Shown in pieces: positions 8,105 to 15,300 of a stretch of 38,140 bases of DNA. The number at the start of each line of letters is the position of its first letter. Position 1 is the first letter of the stretch. Below the pieces are notes generated by a model, which saw only the letters and a program-made list of their open reading frames with translations, searched no databases and had not been told where the DNA came from. Made by a program: the position numbers and the translations under genes. The stretch spans positions 1 through 38,140 of the forward strand of contig JAPPKT010000338.1 of NCBI GenBank assembly GCA_028819675.1. The letters are read 5' to 3'. The stretch is from Caldilineaceae bacterium (GTDB taxonomy: Bacteria; Chloroflexota; Anaerolineae; Caldilineales; Caldilineaceae).

Positions 8105-8302
8105 CGTACGGCCCCTCTTTGTTCAGCCCTACAGGTTTTGACAAGAGCCTGGGCTGATTTTCACGTCCAGGCTCTCGCTCTTGTTAACCGCTACCCGGAG
8201 CCGTGATCAATCATGATGGCGATGCAGAAAAAGCGTCCCACGGTATCCTCTTCTGAAGTTGCTCAGAATGGGAGGGCGTTCGTTGAATAGGCGTCACCGG
8301 CA

Positions 8303-8470
8303 TCAACCGGCGGCCGGCGCTACAGCGCCAGCCACCGCCATCATGAATCCCAATACGGCCAGCACGGCCATCATGACGATCACGGCATGGCTGCGCCGCG
8401 TGGCGGCGCGCTCGGCAGACAGTTCAGATTCCAATTCGATACGCGTCATCGTCCTGAAGTCCCTGGCCAT
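8303..8470 (-). CDS. Small single-span membrane protein, 55 aa
   Basis: The protein begins MARDFRTMTRIELESELSAE, a charged amphipathic helix. A single hydrophobic segment follows (AVIVMMAVLAVLGFMMAVAGAVAP), likely N-in by its Arg content. ATG 8470 is preceded by GGGAGGAGAACGC, a strong ribosome site, so the longer frame beginning at 8584 is rejected: its first 38 codons are the decayed tail of the SIMPL paralogue upstream. It may be cotranscribed with the microprotein gene at 7949-8104, although about 200 bases with a 9-bp inverted repeat (8144-8152/8167-8175) separate them. Confidence 0.55.
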   Translation of the reverse strand: MARDFRTMTRIELESELSAERAATRRSHAVIVMMAVLAVLGFMMAVAGAVAPAAG

Positions 8471-8621
8471 GCGTTCTCCTCCCGGGTTCTTGTTCGATTG
8501 CCTTGAACTTGCCCTAAGAAGGTCACGAAGATCGTGACGGGGCGAGCCGCGGTCCGGGCCCGTGATGCCGCTGGTGTGCGGCACGCCGGCGACACTGAAC
8601 CCGGGCGGCTCCGCCAGTTCG

Positions 8622-9209
8622 TCAGTTTCGGGGCGAGACTACGCCAGCGTGCGTTTCGGGTTCAACCGCAGCCGGATCGGGCAGGCTGAAATCGACGCTG
8701 TAGATGTTGTTGGCGCCGGCAGAGATCGCGGCATCCAGCACGGCGTCGATGCTGTCCAGATCCCGAATCGTAATGAAGAGGGTGTTGCTGGCGTGGTAAC
8801 GCGTCTGATTCTCATTCAGCAGGCCGTCCGGGCCAAAGTTTTCGGCAAAGATGTTGAGGTGACTGATGCGGATGTCCGATTCGTCGACGTTCTGGGCGAC
8901 GAGCGCGGCCCAGACATCTTCCATTACGGCCTGGGAGGCTGAAGTGGCTTCCTTCACGGTTGGGCTCAGGATTTCCACGCCTATGGTCGCGGTTGCCACA
9001 TGCGGTTCGATGCTGACGGTTCCCTTGCCAGCGGCAGTCACGGCGTGCGCGCCTGCCGCGGCCGGGGAGTCTATACCGGTCGATGTCAGGAAGGCTGCGT
9101 CTGCCAGCACGGACGGCGTTCCGGGAAGCAGTACGAAGAGAGCGGTCAGGGTGAATGCCAGTATCATACCGAGGTCAACTGCCATTCTGATTGGATTGGT
9201 GTACGGCAT
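8622..9209 (-). CDS. SIMPL-domain paralogue, C-terminally truncated
   Basis: The 195-residue product aligns along its length with the SIMPL protein at 7006-7764: signal segment, VTAAGKGTVSIEPHVATATIGVEIL, IRISHLNIFAENFGPDGLLNEN, and FITIRDLDSIDAVLDAAISAGANN. It then stops in THAGVVSPRN where the paralogue continues with its last helix. Just past the stop, another frame reads DELAEPPGFSVAGVPHTS, which resembles the missing 'KAEELAxxxGxxxGxVxxIS' segment. A frameshift near 8630 therefore probably broke the gene. ATG 9209 has a strong AAGGAGG site at 6 bases. Whether the shortened product still folds is unclear. Confidence 0.7.
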   Translation of the reverse strand: MPYTNPIRMAVDLGMILAFTLTALFVLLPGTPSVLADAAFLTSTGIDSPAAAGAHAVTAAGKGTVSIEPHVATATIGVEILSPTVKEATSASQAVMEDVWAALVAQNVDESDIRISHLNIFAENFGPDGLLNENQTRYHASNTLFITIRDLDSIDAVLDAAISAGANNIYSVDFSLPDPAAVEPETHAGVVSPRN

Positions 9210-9318
9210 TGCATGCCTCCTTGTCTTAGCCGCGACTGCCGGATTGCGCCGGCCGCGAAAGGCACTATAAACTTGTGGAGAACAGCATATGCCCCTTCAA
9301 CGGGGTCTGGCCAGCGCA

Positions 9319-9362
9319 AATATACCGATTTCGGTAGGACGATGTACCGAAATCGGTATATT
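9319..9362. repeat. Perfect 18-bp inverted repeat with nested palindromes
   Basis: Arms AATATACCGATTTCGGTA (9319-9336) and its exact reverse complement (9345-9362) flank an 8-base loop. Each arm is itself a near-palindrome, TACCGA-TT-TCGGTA, so the site is two copies of one 14-bp dyad in opposite orientation. This geometry suits a pair of dimeric repressor sites or a short cruciform-forming element. It lies between the divergent SIMPL paralogue and MmyB-type regulator. Confidence 0.85.
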
Positions 9363-9369
9363 GTTCTCG

Positions 9370-9515
9370 CTTGAATGTAGTAAGACCAGACCAATTGATC
9401 CGCGAAGTCACGCGAAGGGGCGCGGAGAACTGCTTTTTTCCGCGAAGGGACGCGAAGAGACACGAAAAACACCTTTTGTCCGCGGAGAAACGCGGAGAGG
9501 CGCGGAGAACACCAG
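9370..9515 (+). repeat. Dispersed repeat copy A (CGCGAAG family)
   Basis: Begins CTTGAATGT, then ATTGATCCGCGAAG, and continues with degenerate CGCGAAG / CGCGGAG / CACGAAG heptamers to about 9515. The same start and order recur at 30879-30955 (copy B, also with CTTGAATGT) and 33780-33850 (copy C), all on the + strand. No open frame or transposase is associated. Confidence 0.75.
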
Positions 9516-9715
9516 AGGCGTATTGGATTTTCTTTGCGCAGCTGCGCCGCGCTTCGATGATGGCGGCAGACCGCCCGCTTTGCGAGCAGCCGCAATTTAC
9601 GCTCGGAAGTCGTTGTTCAAACAAAGATCAACGAGCCCGAAGAAGCAGTTTGACTGCCAATGTCTGCGGTCACGTGTCGCAATATCGTACAAAGTCCTGG
9701 ACGGAGACGGACTGC

Positions 9716-9744
9716 TCCAATACCGGCACAATGCCGATATTGGA
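9716..9744. promoter_or_regulatory. Inverted repeat ahead of MmyB-type regulator
   Basis: Arms TCCAATACCGGCA and TGCCGATATTGGA (13 bp, one mismatch) are separated by CAA. It sits about 80 bases before the regulator start and immediately upstream of a conserved promoter-like block, so it is a candidate operator, possibly autoregulatory. Confidence 0.5.
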
Positions 9745-9753
9745 ATAGGAAAA

Positions 9754-9789
9754 GGATGACACGTTGATCACATATGGACGTGGTAGACT
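9754..9789 (+). promoter_or_regulatory. Promoter-like block shared with 19645-19680
   Basis: The block GATGACACGTTGATCACATATGG ... TAGACT closely matches AATGATACGTTGAATACATATGG ... TATAAT at 19645-19680, with identical spacing between the CATATGG element and the -10-like hexamer. It lies about 35 bases before the ribosome site of the regulator. The -35 assignment is uncertain because TTGATC lies only 14 bases from the -10. Confidence 0.45.
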
Positions 9790-9823
9790 TCAGCCCATGG
9801 GGATCTAGCTTGGAGGGGAAAGC

Positions 9824-10702
9824 GTGGAGCACAAGGCTTTCGGCCAGATTGTGACTGCATTGCGCAAGGAGCAGATCGACTTTGCCAGCGGGCACAGTTG
9901 GAGCCAGCATCGACTGGCCGACGAAACCGGACTGACGGTGCGGATCGTGGGCAAGATCGAACGGGGCGAGCAGGCGCGGCTGGACAGGGAGATCCTGGAA
10001 GGACTGGCGCAGGCCTTTCAACTCACATCGTTTGAACGCCGCGAGTTCTTTGCCATGGCCAGCGAGGTGACGGACGCGGGGCTCGTGCGCGCGGCCCTGG
10101 GCAGTGAAGAGGTTTTCAGGCAGGTCTGGGCATTGCTGGACAGCGTTTGCGCGCCGGCCTTCCTCATGGACCCCTTTGCCGACATCGTCGGCGTCAACCG
10201 CGCCCTGCTTGATTTTCACGACTTGAACCTGGCCCAACTCAAAGCTGCCGGGGAAACTGCCGCCGGCGCAAACAACATCGCATTTCTCCTGGCTCCCGAC
10301 GGGCGCTTGCGGCAGATGTTGGGGCGCGGCTGGCGGCCGATCGCCCTCGCCAATGTACAGCAGTGGCGGGCCATGACACTGCGTTACCGGCACACTGAAC
10401 GCTTCCAGCAGCTTTTCAGCGCCCTGTCCGCTTATCCCGATTTTTACGGGCTGTGGGCGGACAGCCATGAGGACGGTTACGACGATTACAGCCGCCTGCG
10501 CAGCTATTCCTACCTGCACGGAGCGCACGGGCCGGTCAGGTACACTGTCTTTACCAACACCAGCCTCAGCGGCTATGGGGAGCTGTATCTCTCCACCTTT
10601 GTGCCCCAGGACCGCGTCACGACCGTTCTTTTCCAGGAGATGGCGGGTAGGAGCGGCCAGGCGCTGTCTCTCGCCCCGTGGCCGAATCCCAGCTTGGGCT
10701 AG
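9824..10702 (+). CDS. MmyB-like helix-turn-helix transcription regulator
   Basis: A 292-residue regulator. Residues about 5-70 form an XRE-type helix-turn-helix (SQHRLADETGLTVRIVGKIERG) followed by LEGLAQAFQLTSFERREFF. The rest is a MmyB-like PAS-type ligand-binding domain: PAFLMDPFADIVGVNRALL, NIAFLLAPDGR, and the C-terminal GELYLSTFVPQDRVTT. These regulators of actinobacteria and Chloroflexota are thought to bind fatty-acid-like ligands. Start is GTG 9824 with GGAGGGG 5 bases upstream; no ATG nearby is better placed. An inverted repeat and promoter block precede it. The short membrane microprotein gene at 10862 follows on the same strand 160 bases on. Confidence 0.85.
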   Translation: MEHKAFGQIVTALRKEQIDFASGHSWSQHRLADETGLTVRIVGKIERGEQARLDREILEGLAQAFQLTSFERREFFAMASEVTDAGLVRAALGSEEVFRQVWALLDSVCAPAFLMDPFADIVGVNRALLDFHDLNLAQLKAAGETAAGANNIAFLLAPDGRLRQMLGRGWRPIALANVQQWRAMTLRYRHTERFQQLFSALSAYPDFYGLWADSHEDGYDDYSRLRSYSYLHGAHGPVRYTVFTNTSLSGYGELYLSTFVPQDRVTTVLFQEMAGRSGQALSLAPWPNPSLG

Positions 10703-10719
10703 GGGTTAGGGGCTAGGGG
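10696..10719 (+). other. G-quadruplex motif across the regulator stop codon
   Basis: Four G runs with three-base loops, GGG-CTA-GGGG-TTA-GGGG-CTA-GGGG, begin inside the last codons of the regulator gene and include its TAG stop (10700-10702). The 7-bp GGGGYTA unit is telomere-like. It fits the standard G3+N1-7 quadruplex pattern on the coding strand and could form in mRNA. Confidence 0.6.
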
Positions 10720-10861
10720 CTAGGCGGTTGAACGCGGACAAAGGCGCCGGACGCGGGCATTGCGCTTGGCAACGCGAACGACTTCAGCAGCGATTTCTCT
10801 GTCCTGAAGATCGCTGCCCCGCAGGTCAGTCGACCGGCTTTGATGCAACCAGGAGTGTAAA

Positions 10862-11026
10862 ATGCCTGAAGTTACACAGGAGATGAAGGACTTTGCGAAT
10901 TTCATGGAGCTGTACGTTGAGCCGACGATGGCGTTCATCTACTATTTCGTCGCTGCAATCATGGGTCTGGCCAGCTTCGTGATTGACGTTGCGACGCTGC
11001 TTGTGGGACTGGCAGGCCTTGGCTAG
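10862..11026 (+). CDS. MELYVEP microprotein 2, 54 aa, single membrane segment
   Basis: A 54-residue protein with an acidic N-terminal part containing MKDFANFMELYVEPT, then AFIYYF, then a hydrophobic helix (AAIMGLASFVIDVATLLVGLAG). It is the paralogue of the 51-aa product at 7949-8104, with matching motifs at matching positions and only the helix end diverged. ATG 10862 is preceded by AGGAG at a 6-base spacing. It lies between the MmyB-type regulator and a ribbon-helix-helix gene on the same strand. A conserved soluble head on one helix suggests it binds a membrane partner. Function unknown. Confidence 0.75.
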   Translation: MPEVTQEMKDFANFMELYVEPTMAFIYYFVAAIMGLASFVIDVATLLVGLAGLG

Positions 11027-11108
11027 CGGAACAGCCAGGGCAGACAGACGAGCTGACGGCACTATTAGGGCCCGGCTAAGACGGGCGACTCCAATGGGAT
11101 GGTGACGC

Positions 11109-11306
11109 ATGAGCGTGAAGAGGATTATGACGATCGAACTGCCGGAGGATGTATACCGGCGTCTGTTGCGTTCGGCTGCACGCAACGGGTGGACGCCGGC
11201 AAAGGAGATCGAACACCTGGTCATGAGGCAGTTCGATCGCGATTATTCGCAGGCGGAGTTTGACAAACTGGTGCGGGAAGTAAGGCGCGGTCTCGAGAGA
11301 GACTAA
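11109..11306 (+). CDS. Ribbon-helix-helix (Arc/CopG-like) DNA-binding protein
   Basis: A 65-residue protein with the RHH layout: strand KRIMTIELPEDVYRRLL, helix SAARNGWTPAKEIEHLVMRQF, and a charged C-terminal helix (DKLVREVRRGLERD). This resembles FitA/VapB-type antitoxins and small repressors. The C-terminal helix could be a toxin-binding tail, but no PIN or RelE-like partner follows, so it may be an orphan antitoxin or a regulator of its neighbours. The ATG at 11109 lacks a strong ribosome site; a second ATG lies at codon 7 (MTIELPED). Confidence 0.6.
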   Translation: MSVKRIMTIELPEDVYRRLLRSAARNGWTPAKEIEHLVMRQFDRDYSQAEFDKLVREVRRGLERD

Positions 11307-11469
11307 CCGTCTGGCCAGGGCCAAACATCAGAAGCCGGCCAGCTTGCTGTGCGCGATGGGGCGTGTACTCAGGGATGTCACGTTTGCCCTGTGGAACGGC
11401 AGGCGGCCGGGATGGCTCATTCGTTCCCACGCTTTCTTACCCTGCCGGTCAGGCCCAGACTGTCGCTGG

Positions 11470-11733
11470 TCATGACCGGCCCTTTTCACTGCGTATTCTG
11501 TACATCGCCAGGTTGAAGCGGTCGTCGAACAGCTGCCGGCGCGTCCGGATCGACCGCAGATAGGGAAACTGCTGCCCGTCCCAGTACGGGTCATCCTTTT
11601 GCGGCGGCAGATCCAGCAGACGGATTATGCGCTGCTTCAGCACCTTGCGAGGGGCGCCCGGGTCTTCCTCCTGAAGCCTCCTGATCAGGCGCAAGAATGT
11701 GCGGTATGAACTGGGAATCCTCGGCTCTTCCAT
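11470..11733 (-). CDS. Hypothetical protein, 87 aa
   Basis: A basic, helical protein starting MEEPRIPSSYRTFLRLIRRL with the later segment VLKQRIIRLLDLPP and an aromatic loop (DPYWDGQQFPYLRSI). No membrane segment. I recognise no family. The ATG at 11733 follows AGGAG 8 bases upstream. The frame is open further upstream to 12024, with a second possible start at 11826 (MRILAREERR), but no good ribosome site. It follows the solute-binding protein gene on the same strand and may be read from the same transcript. Confidence 0.45.
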   Translation of the reverse strand: MEEPRIPSSYRTFLRLIRRLQEEDPGAPRKVLKQRIIRLLDLPPQKDDPYWDGQQFPYLRSIRTRRQLFDDRFNLAMYRIRSEKGRS

Positions 11734-11897
11734 CTTTCCGCTCCTGAACACGGATTGCTTCGTGTTATTTCCGTTCTGTTCCTCTTCCCAGGCCGCCCGC
11801 CGTTCCTCGCGGGCCAGGATGCGCATTCCGCATTCGATAGGACAGCCTTCCCCCGGGTACACGCGCTGCCGCGCACGGTGGGCTGGCGGGGTATCAA

Positions 11898-11914
11898 TTA
11901 CATTCTCTCTCCTG
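11898..11914 (-). other. Start-stop ATGTAA preceded by Shine-Dalgarno
   Basis: Just downstream of the solute-binding protein stop, the sequence reads AGGAGAGAGA-ATG-TAA on the minus strand: a well-spaced ribosome site leading to an immediate stop. It may be the decayed start of the frame that continues into 11470-11733, or a minimal ORF. The in-frame alternative at this position has no standard start codon. Confidence 0.4.
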
Positions 11915-11927
11915 ATTGTGTTGCGGG

Positions 11928-13190
11928 CTACTCCATACCGAAACCGGAGACCAGTACGAAAGCGCCGTCGGTGACCTGGTAGATCTGGACGCCGCCGGCG
12001 CCGCATTCGCCGATGCTGTCGCATTTGATCGTGCCGGTGAGGCCTGCGAATGCATCGACGGAGCGGATGGCGGCGATCAGTTCTTCGCGGTCGATGACTA
12101 GATTGCCGTTGTCGTCGACCGCGGCGACGGCCGCCAGGGCGGCGGCGATCAGCTTGACGGAGTCGTAGCTCTGGCTGTGGAAGGGGCCGAGCTCGTCGGG
12201 GCTGACGCCGTATTTCTCCAGATACTTGGCGTCGAATTCGGCGTTCATCTCTTCGGAGTCGGCGCCGGCAACGAAGGAGATGTAGGTGCCTTCGGCGGCG
12301 GCGCCGGCGGCTTGGAGATACTGCTGGGTGTAGGCGCCGTCAACGCTCATGAAGGCGGTGTCCTCGAGGCCGGGGGTTTCGGTCATCTGCTGGGCGATGA
12401 GGCCGGCCTCGGTGGAGTATCCAGCGAAGAAGACGGCCTGGGGTCCAGCGGCGCCGACTTTGGCGAGCATGGCACGGAAGTCTGTATCGCCCACCTGGAC
12501 GCCTTCGAAGCCGGTCAGTTCGGCTCCCAACCCCGTAATGTCATTCCGGAAGATTTCGGCCAGGCCCTTGCCGTAGTCGGAGTTGTCGTGGACGACGGCG
12601 ACGCTGGTGAGGCCCAGATCGCCGAATACAAAGTCGGCATCGACGGCGCCCTGGAGGGCATCGCTGAGAGCGACGCGGTTACAGACGTCGCAGCCGGCAG
12701 AGGTAATGTCGGGGTTGGTGGCGCTGGGGCTGACGAAGGGGATGCGCGCCTCCTGCAGGATCGGCATGAGGCCGAAGGTCTCGCCGGAGCAGGTGCCGCC
12801 GGTGACGGCGACGATGGTCGCGTCGGCGGCGAATTTGTTGCCGACGTTCGTTCCCTGCGTGCCGTCGCAGGCGCCGTCTTCGGCTACGAGCTCGAACATG
12901 AAGCCTTCGAGCCCGCCGGCCGCGTTGAGGTCATCGACGGCCAGTTCGGCGCCGTGGCGGATGTCGAGGCCGGGGTCGGGGACCGGCCCGGTCAGGGCGA
13001 AGGAGCCACCGATGCGGATCATTGCGCCCGCTTCGACGACGACCTTGCCGCTGATACCGGCAGGCGCCTCTTCCATCGCAGCCTCCGCGGGGGGCGCTTC
13101 TGCGGCCGGCGGCGGCGCGCCGATGGCGCATGCGGCCAGCATCAGGGCTGCGACGAGGAACAGACTTAGGACGGCAGATTGCTTGGGCAT
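11928..13190 (-). CDS. Branched-chain amino-acid-type ABC solute-binding lipoprotein
   Basis: A 420-residue type I periplasmic binding protein (LivJ/LivK class). It has a lipoprotein signal peptide (LFLVAALMLAAC, Cys lipidation), a Pro/Ala-rich linker, then IRIGGSFALTGPVPDPGLDIRHGAELAVDDLN, typical of the family. It continues with TGGTCSGETFGLMPILQEARIPFVSPSATNPDI, VVHDNSDYGKGLAEIFR and FAGYSTEAGLIAQQM. ATG 13190 has AAGGAGG 7 bases upstream; the 26-codon longer frame is unsupported. No permease or ATPase gene is nearby, so it is an orphan component or serves a transporter elsewhere. Confidence 0.92.
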   Translation of the reverse strand: MPKQSAVLSLFLVAALMLAACAIGAPPPAAEAPPAEAAMEEAPAGISGKVVVEAGAMIRIGGSFALTGPVPDPGLDIRHGAELAVDDLNAAGGLEGFMFELVAEDGACDGTQGTNVGNKFAADATIVAVTGGTCSGETFGLMPILQEARIPFVSPSATNPDITSAGCDVCNRVALSDALQGAVDADFVFGDLGLTSVAVVHDNSDYGKGLAEIFRNDITGLGAELTGFEGVQVGDTDFRAMLAKVGAAGPQAVFFAGYSTEAGLIAQQMTETPGLEDTAFMSVDGAYTQQYLQAAGAAAEGTYISFVAGADSEEMNAEFDAKYLEKYGVSPDELGPFHSQSYDSVKLIAAALAAVAAVDDNGNLVIDREELIAAIRSVDAFAGLTGTIKCDSIGECGAGGVQIYQVTDGAFVLVSGFGME

Positions 13191-13378
13191 TTGGACCTCC
13201 TTGGTCAAATCGCGTGCAGAACGAATGGTTTTTGATACTTTACAGGGGCTACCGGCCTCATTTGCCATCAGGAGGGTCTCGAAACGGGGAGACTCTCAGG
13301 GCCTTTCGGTCGCTACCGGGGGCCGGTTTCTTGGCTATTGCGGTCAGCGTTCCGGAGGGGAACGGGGCAATGCGCCCG

Positions 13379-13669
13379 TTATCGTTCATGGACCAGTACC
13401 AGCGTGCCCGGGTTGGCATCGGTGCTGTATATCCGGCCGTCACCGTCATCATGCATCGAGGGGGACGCCCAGCCGAAGAGCCACCTGGCATCTTCGTCGG
13501 TCATGTTTATGCAGCCGCGGCTCATGGGTGTGCCGAAGTTGCTATGCCAGTAGGCGCCACAGAAGGCGTAGTCCTTGTAAAAGTACTGTACATTCTTGAC
13601 ACCCTTCAGATGGACGTCCCAGAGAGGTTTAACCGGGTTGACACCCATGCCTGTATTCCCCGTTTCCAT
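13379..13669 (-). pseudogene. L,D-transpeptidase (YkuD) catalytic fragment
   Basis: The 96-residue frame ends with a complete YkuD active site: [17 protein letters not shown], where His, Ser-Arg-Gly-Cys and the catalytic Cys of the HxxxxGxxxSxGCI motif are all present. Such enzymes make 3-3 crosslinks in peptidoglycan or attach proteins to it. Usual YkuD proteins carry about 60 more catalytic-domain residues upstream plus a signal peptide and LysM or peptidoglycan-binding domains. Here all that is missing and stops close the upstream frames. It is best read as the 3' remnant of a larger gene. ATG 13669 has no good ribosome site. Confidence 0.6.
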
Positions 13670-14241
13670 ACAAGAGACGTGTCAATCGTTTTGCTTTAGA
13701 AGACAGGCTGGAAGCGCACATAAGGCTGGCGAGAGTTTTCCTGTTTGCGGCACCCATCTACCGGTTACCACGGAGTGGACACCCTCATGAAAAGCCGAGA
13801 CGCCCCCCGTTCAAACGAGTCGTCGACGCCAACTATGTGATTCAGTTTTTGGGGCCAAGCTCATTCCTTGTGGAATTCCCAGGAAAAATCGTATCAATTT
13901 TATGCCAGCATTCAAAATTGACGCCAAACCGCTCACAGTTCAGGGGGAATAGATAGCGGTCATCTTGGTCGACTCCGGATGGGGGGAGGCGGGGAGAGAT
14001 AGACAAGACCGGTTGGTCCGCGGAGGGTTGTCTGAACCGCAGTTTGTGGGATTTTAAAGATTAACAGTGATTTGAGGGTATCTTAGGCGACTGGGCAATG
14101 AGCCAGGGAGAACAAAGCGAGTGGTCCGAAGATGAGGGTCAGGGGAAAGAAGCCCCGTTTATTGCCCCTTGGGACCAGAAGCGAATCCAGCGAAGCAGGC
14201 TGGCAGGTAGGCATACGTGCAGGGAGAGACCGCCTGGTTGT
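13670..14241. other. Intergenic region, one partial repeat
   Basis: No supportable gene on either strand. It contains a partial copy of the GATTAACAGTGATTT repeat family at 14018-14077, preceded by a purine-rich stretch near 13981. The long + strand open frame that begins at 14098 is a shadow of the cytochrome operon. Confidence 0.6.
14018..14077 (+). repeat. Repeat family R, partial copy 1
   Basis: Contains CGCGGAGGGTTGTCTGAACC, then GTGGGATTTTAAAGATTAACAGTGATTTGAGGG. This is the core of the 113-116-bp unit seen at 16722-16870 and 19111-19385. All copies are in the same orientation. Confidence 0.75.
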
Positions 14242-15288
14242 TTAAGACTCGGGACCGGTCTTCCACCCGTTGCCGCTTTCAGGACCGGCCGGCGGCTGTT
14301 TTATTGTCTGCAAGAGTTCGGGGGCAAGCAAGGCGATCAGCCCCAGCATGCCCAGATTGGAAAAGAGAAGGGGCGCCAAAGGGGGCGCGCCGCGCAGGAA
14401 TCGTTCGAGCACGACGATATGCTCGAAGACGAGATCGGACCGAACATGCAGGAAGGACCCCAGCACACCTGTAGCGATCAGGAGAAGCATGGCAACGATG
14501 TAGGTAAACGAGTCGATACGCGAAGGTCTATCGATTGCAGCATATGCCACAGGCACGACGGTACCGAAAACGCCGATAGCAGCAGCATACCAGAGCCACG
14601 CGCCTTCAAAGCCGGTGCGAGCGTGGTCGAGGACGCTGCTGACGAGGGCAGACAGTGTACCCATTCCGACCGTGAAGATATAGGCCCGGGTCTTGCTGTA
14701 AGGAAGGTGGATGGCGCGCTCCTTATAGATCACAAGGCGGCCGCTTGCGGGCGGAGATTCATCCCAGGCGGCGCTGATGCCCAACAGGCCGGCCAGGGAG
14801 TAGGCCAGAGGACCCAAGACGGGCGGCGCCCATACGAGCAGATTCAAGGTCAGCCGCTCGCCTGCCGGCGCGGTGGGCAATACGGCGCGCGCCAGGTGAA
14901 AGTAGACGCCGAGGAAGCCGATCAAAGCGCTGCCGACCAGTGTTGCGGTCGCGATGACAGAGGCCGCAGTCCTGTGACGCGTGGCCAGCAGGCCTGCCAG
15001 AACCAGAAGGATGCCGCTGCTGAGGCCGTAATAGATTGGGAGCCATTCACCGGGACCGATTGTGCCGTCGGCGCCGTGGGCCAGATAGACTTCGAGCCCC
15101 AGGAAAAGCTCGTTGAGCGCGACCATCGCGAGCATCAGCTGGTCGCGAGTCTGCGGAAGCCGGTGGGGGGAGAAGAGTGTGCGGAGCAGCTGGTGCGCGC
15201 GGGCGGCGGAGCGGCGCGTGCCGCGCTCTGCAAAGGATGTATTTGCGGAAGAGGGCGCCGCGTTGCGGTCCGGCGGGTCTGCGGGCAT
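14242..15288 (-). CDS. Polytopic membrane protein paired with octaheme cytochrome
   Basis: A 348-residue protein with a polar N-terminal tail of about 50 residues. About eight hydrophobic segments follow, including LMLAMVALNELFLGLEVYLA, GLSSGILLVLAGLLA, ATLVGSALIGFLGVYFHL, LLVWAPPVLGPLAYSLAGLLGI, YAAAIGVFGTVVPVAYAAI, IVAMLLLIATGVLGSFLHV and LLFSNLGMLGLIALLA. Conserved-looking His residues lie at segment edges (YFHLARAV, SFLHVRSD), so heme or quinone ligation is possible but unproven. I recognise no named family. It begins 12 bases after the cytochrome stop on the same strand, so the two are almost surely cotranscribed and it may anchor or electronically couple the cytochrome. Confidence 0.75.
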   Translation of the reverse strand: MPADPPDRNAAPSSANTSFAERGTRRSAARAHQLLRTLFSPHRLPQTRDQLMLAMVALNELFLGLEVYLAHGADGTIGPGEWLPIYYGLSSGILLVLAGLLATRHRTAASVIATATLVGSALIGFLGVYFHLARAVLPTAPAGERLTLNLLVWAPPVLGPLAYSLAGLLGISAAWDESPPASGRLVIYKERAIHLPYSKTRAYIFTVGMGTLSALVSSVLDHARTGFEGAWLWYAAAIGVFGTVVPVAYAAIDRPSRIDSFTYIVAMLLLIATGVLGSFLHVRSDLVFEHIVVLERFLRGAPPLAPLLFSNLGMLGLIALLAPELLQTIKQPPAGPESGNGWKTGPES

Positions 15289-15300
15289 TTTGGCGATGCG

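Larger units (their letters stand above)
9210..9823. other. Intergenic region with repeats and regulator promoter
   Basis: This stretch between divergent transcription units has no convincing gene. It holds the nested palindrome at 9319-9362, a block of CGCGAAG/CGCGGAG repeats, a third copy of the 19-bp GGCGGCAGACCGCC hairpin element at 9559-9577, and an inverted repeat plus promoter-like block directly ahead of the MmyB-type regulator. Confidence 0.7.

Noticed and set aside
8144..8175. 9-bp inverted repeat AGAGCCTGG/CCAGGCTCT as terminator
   Set aside because: The 14-base loop and absence of a T-tract on either strand make termination unlikely.
9370..9515. CGCGAAG heptamers as a CRISPR array
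   Set aside because: Units are 7-20 bases with irregular spacing and no unique spacers; they belong to a dispersed repeat found at two other loci.
12177..13169. 330-aa + strand frame
   Set aside because: Antisense to the branched-chain-type solute-binding protein gene; Gly/Ala/Val shadow composition.
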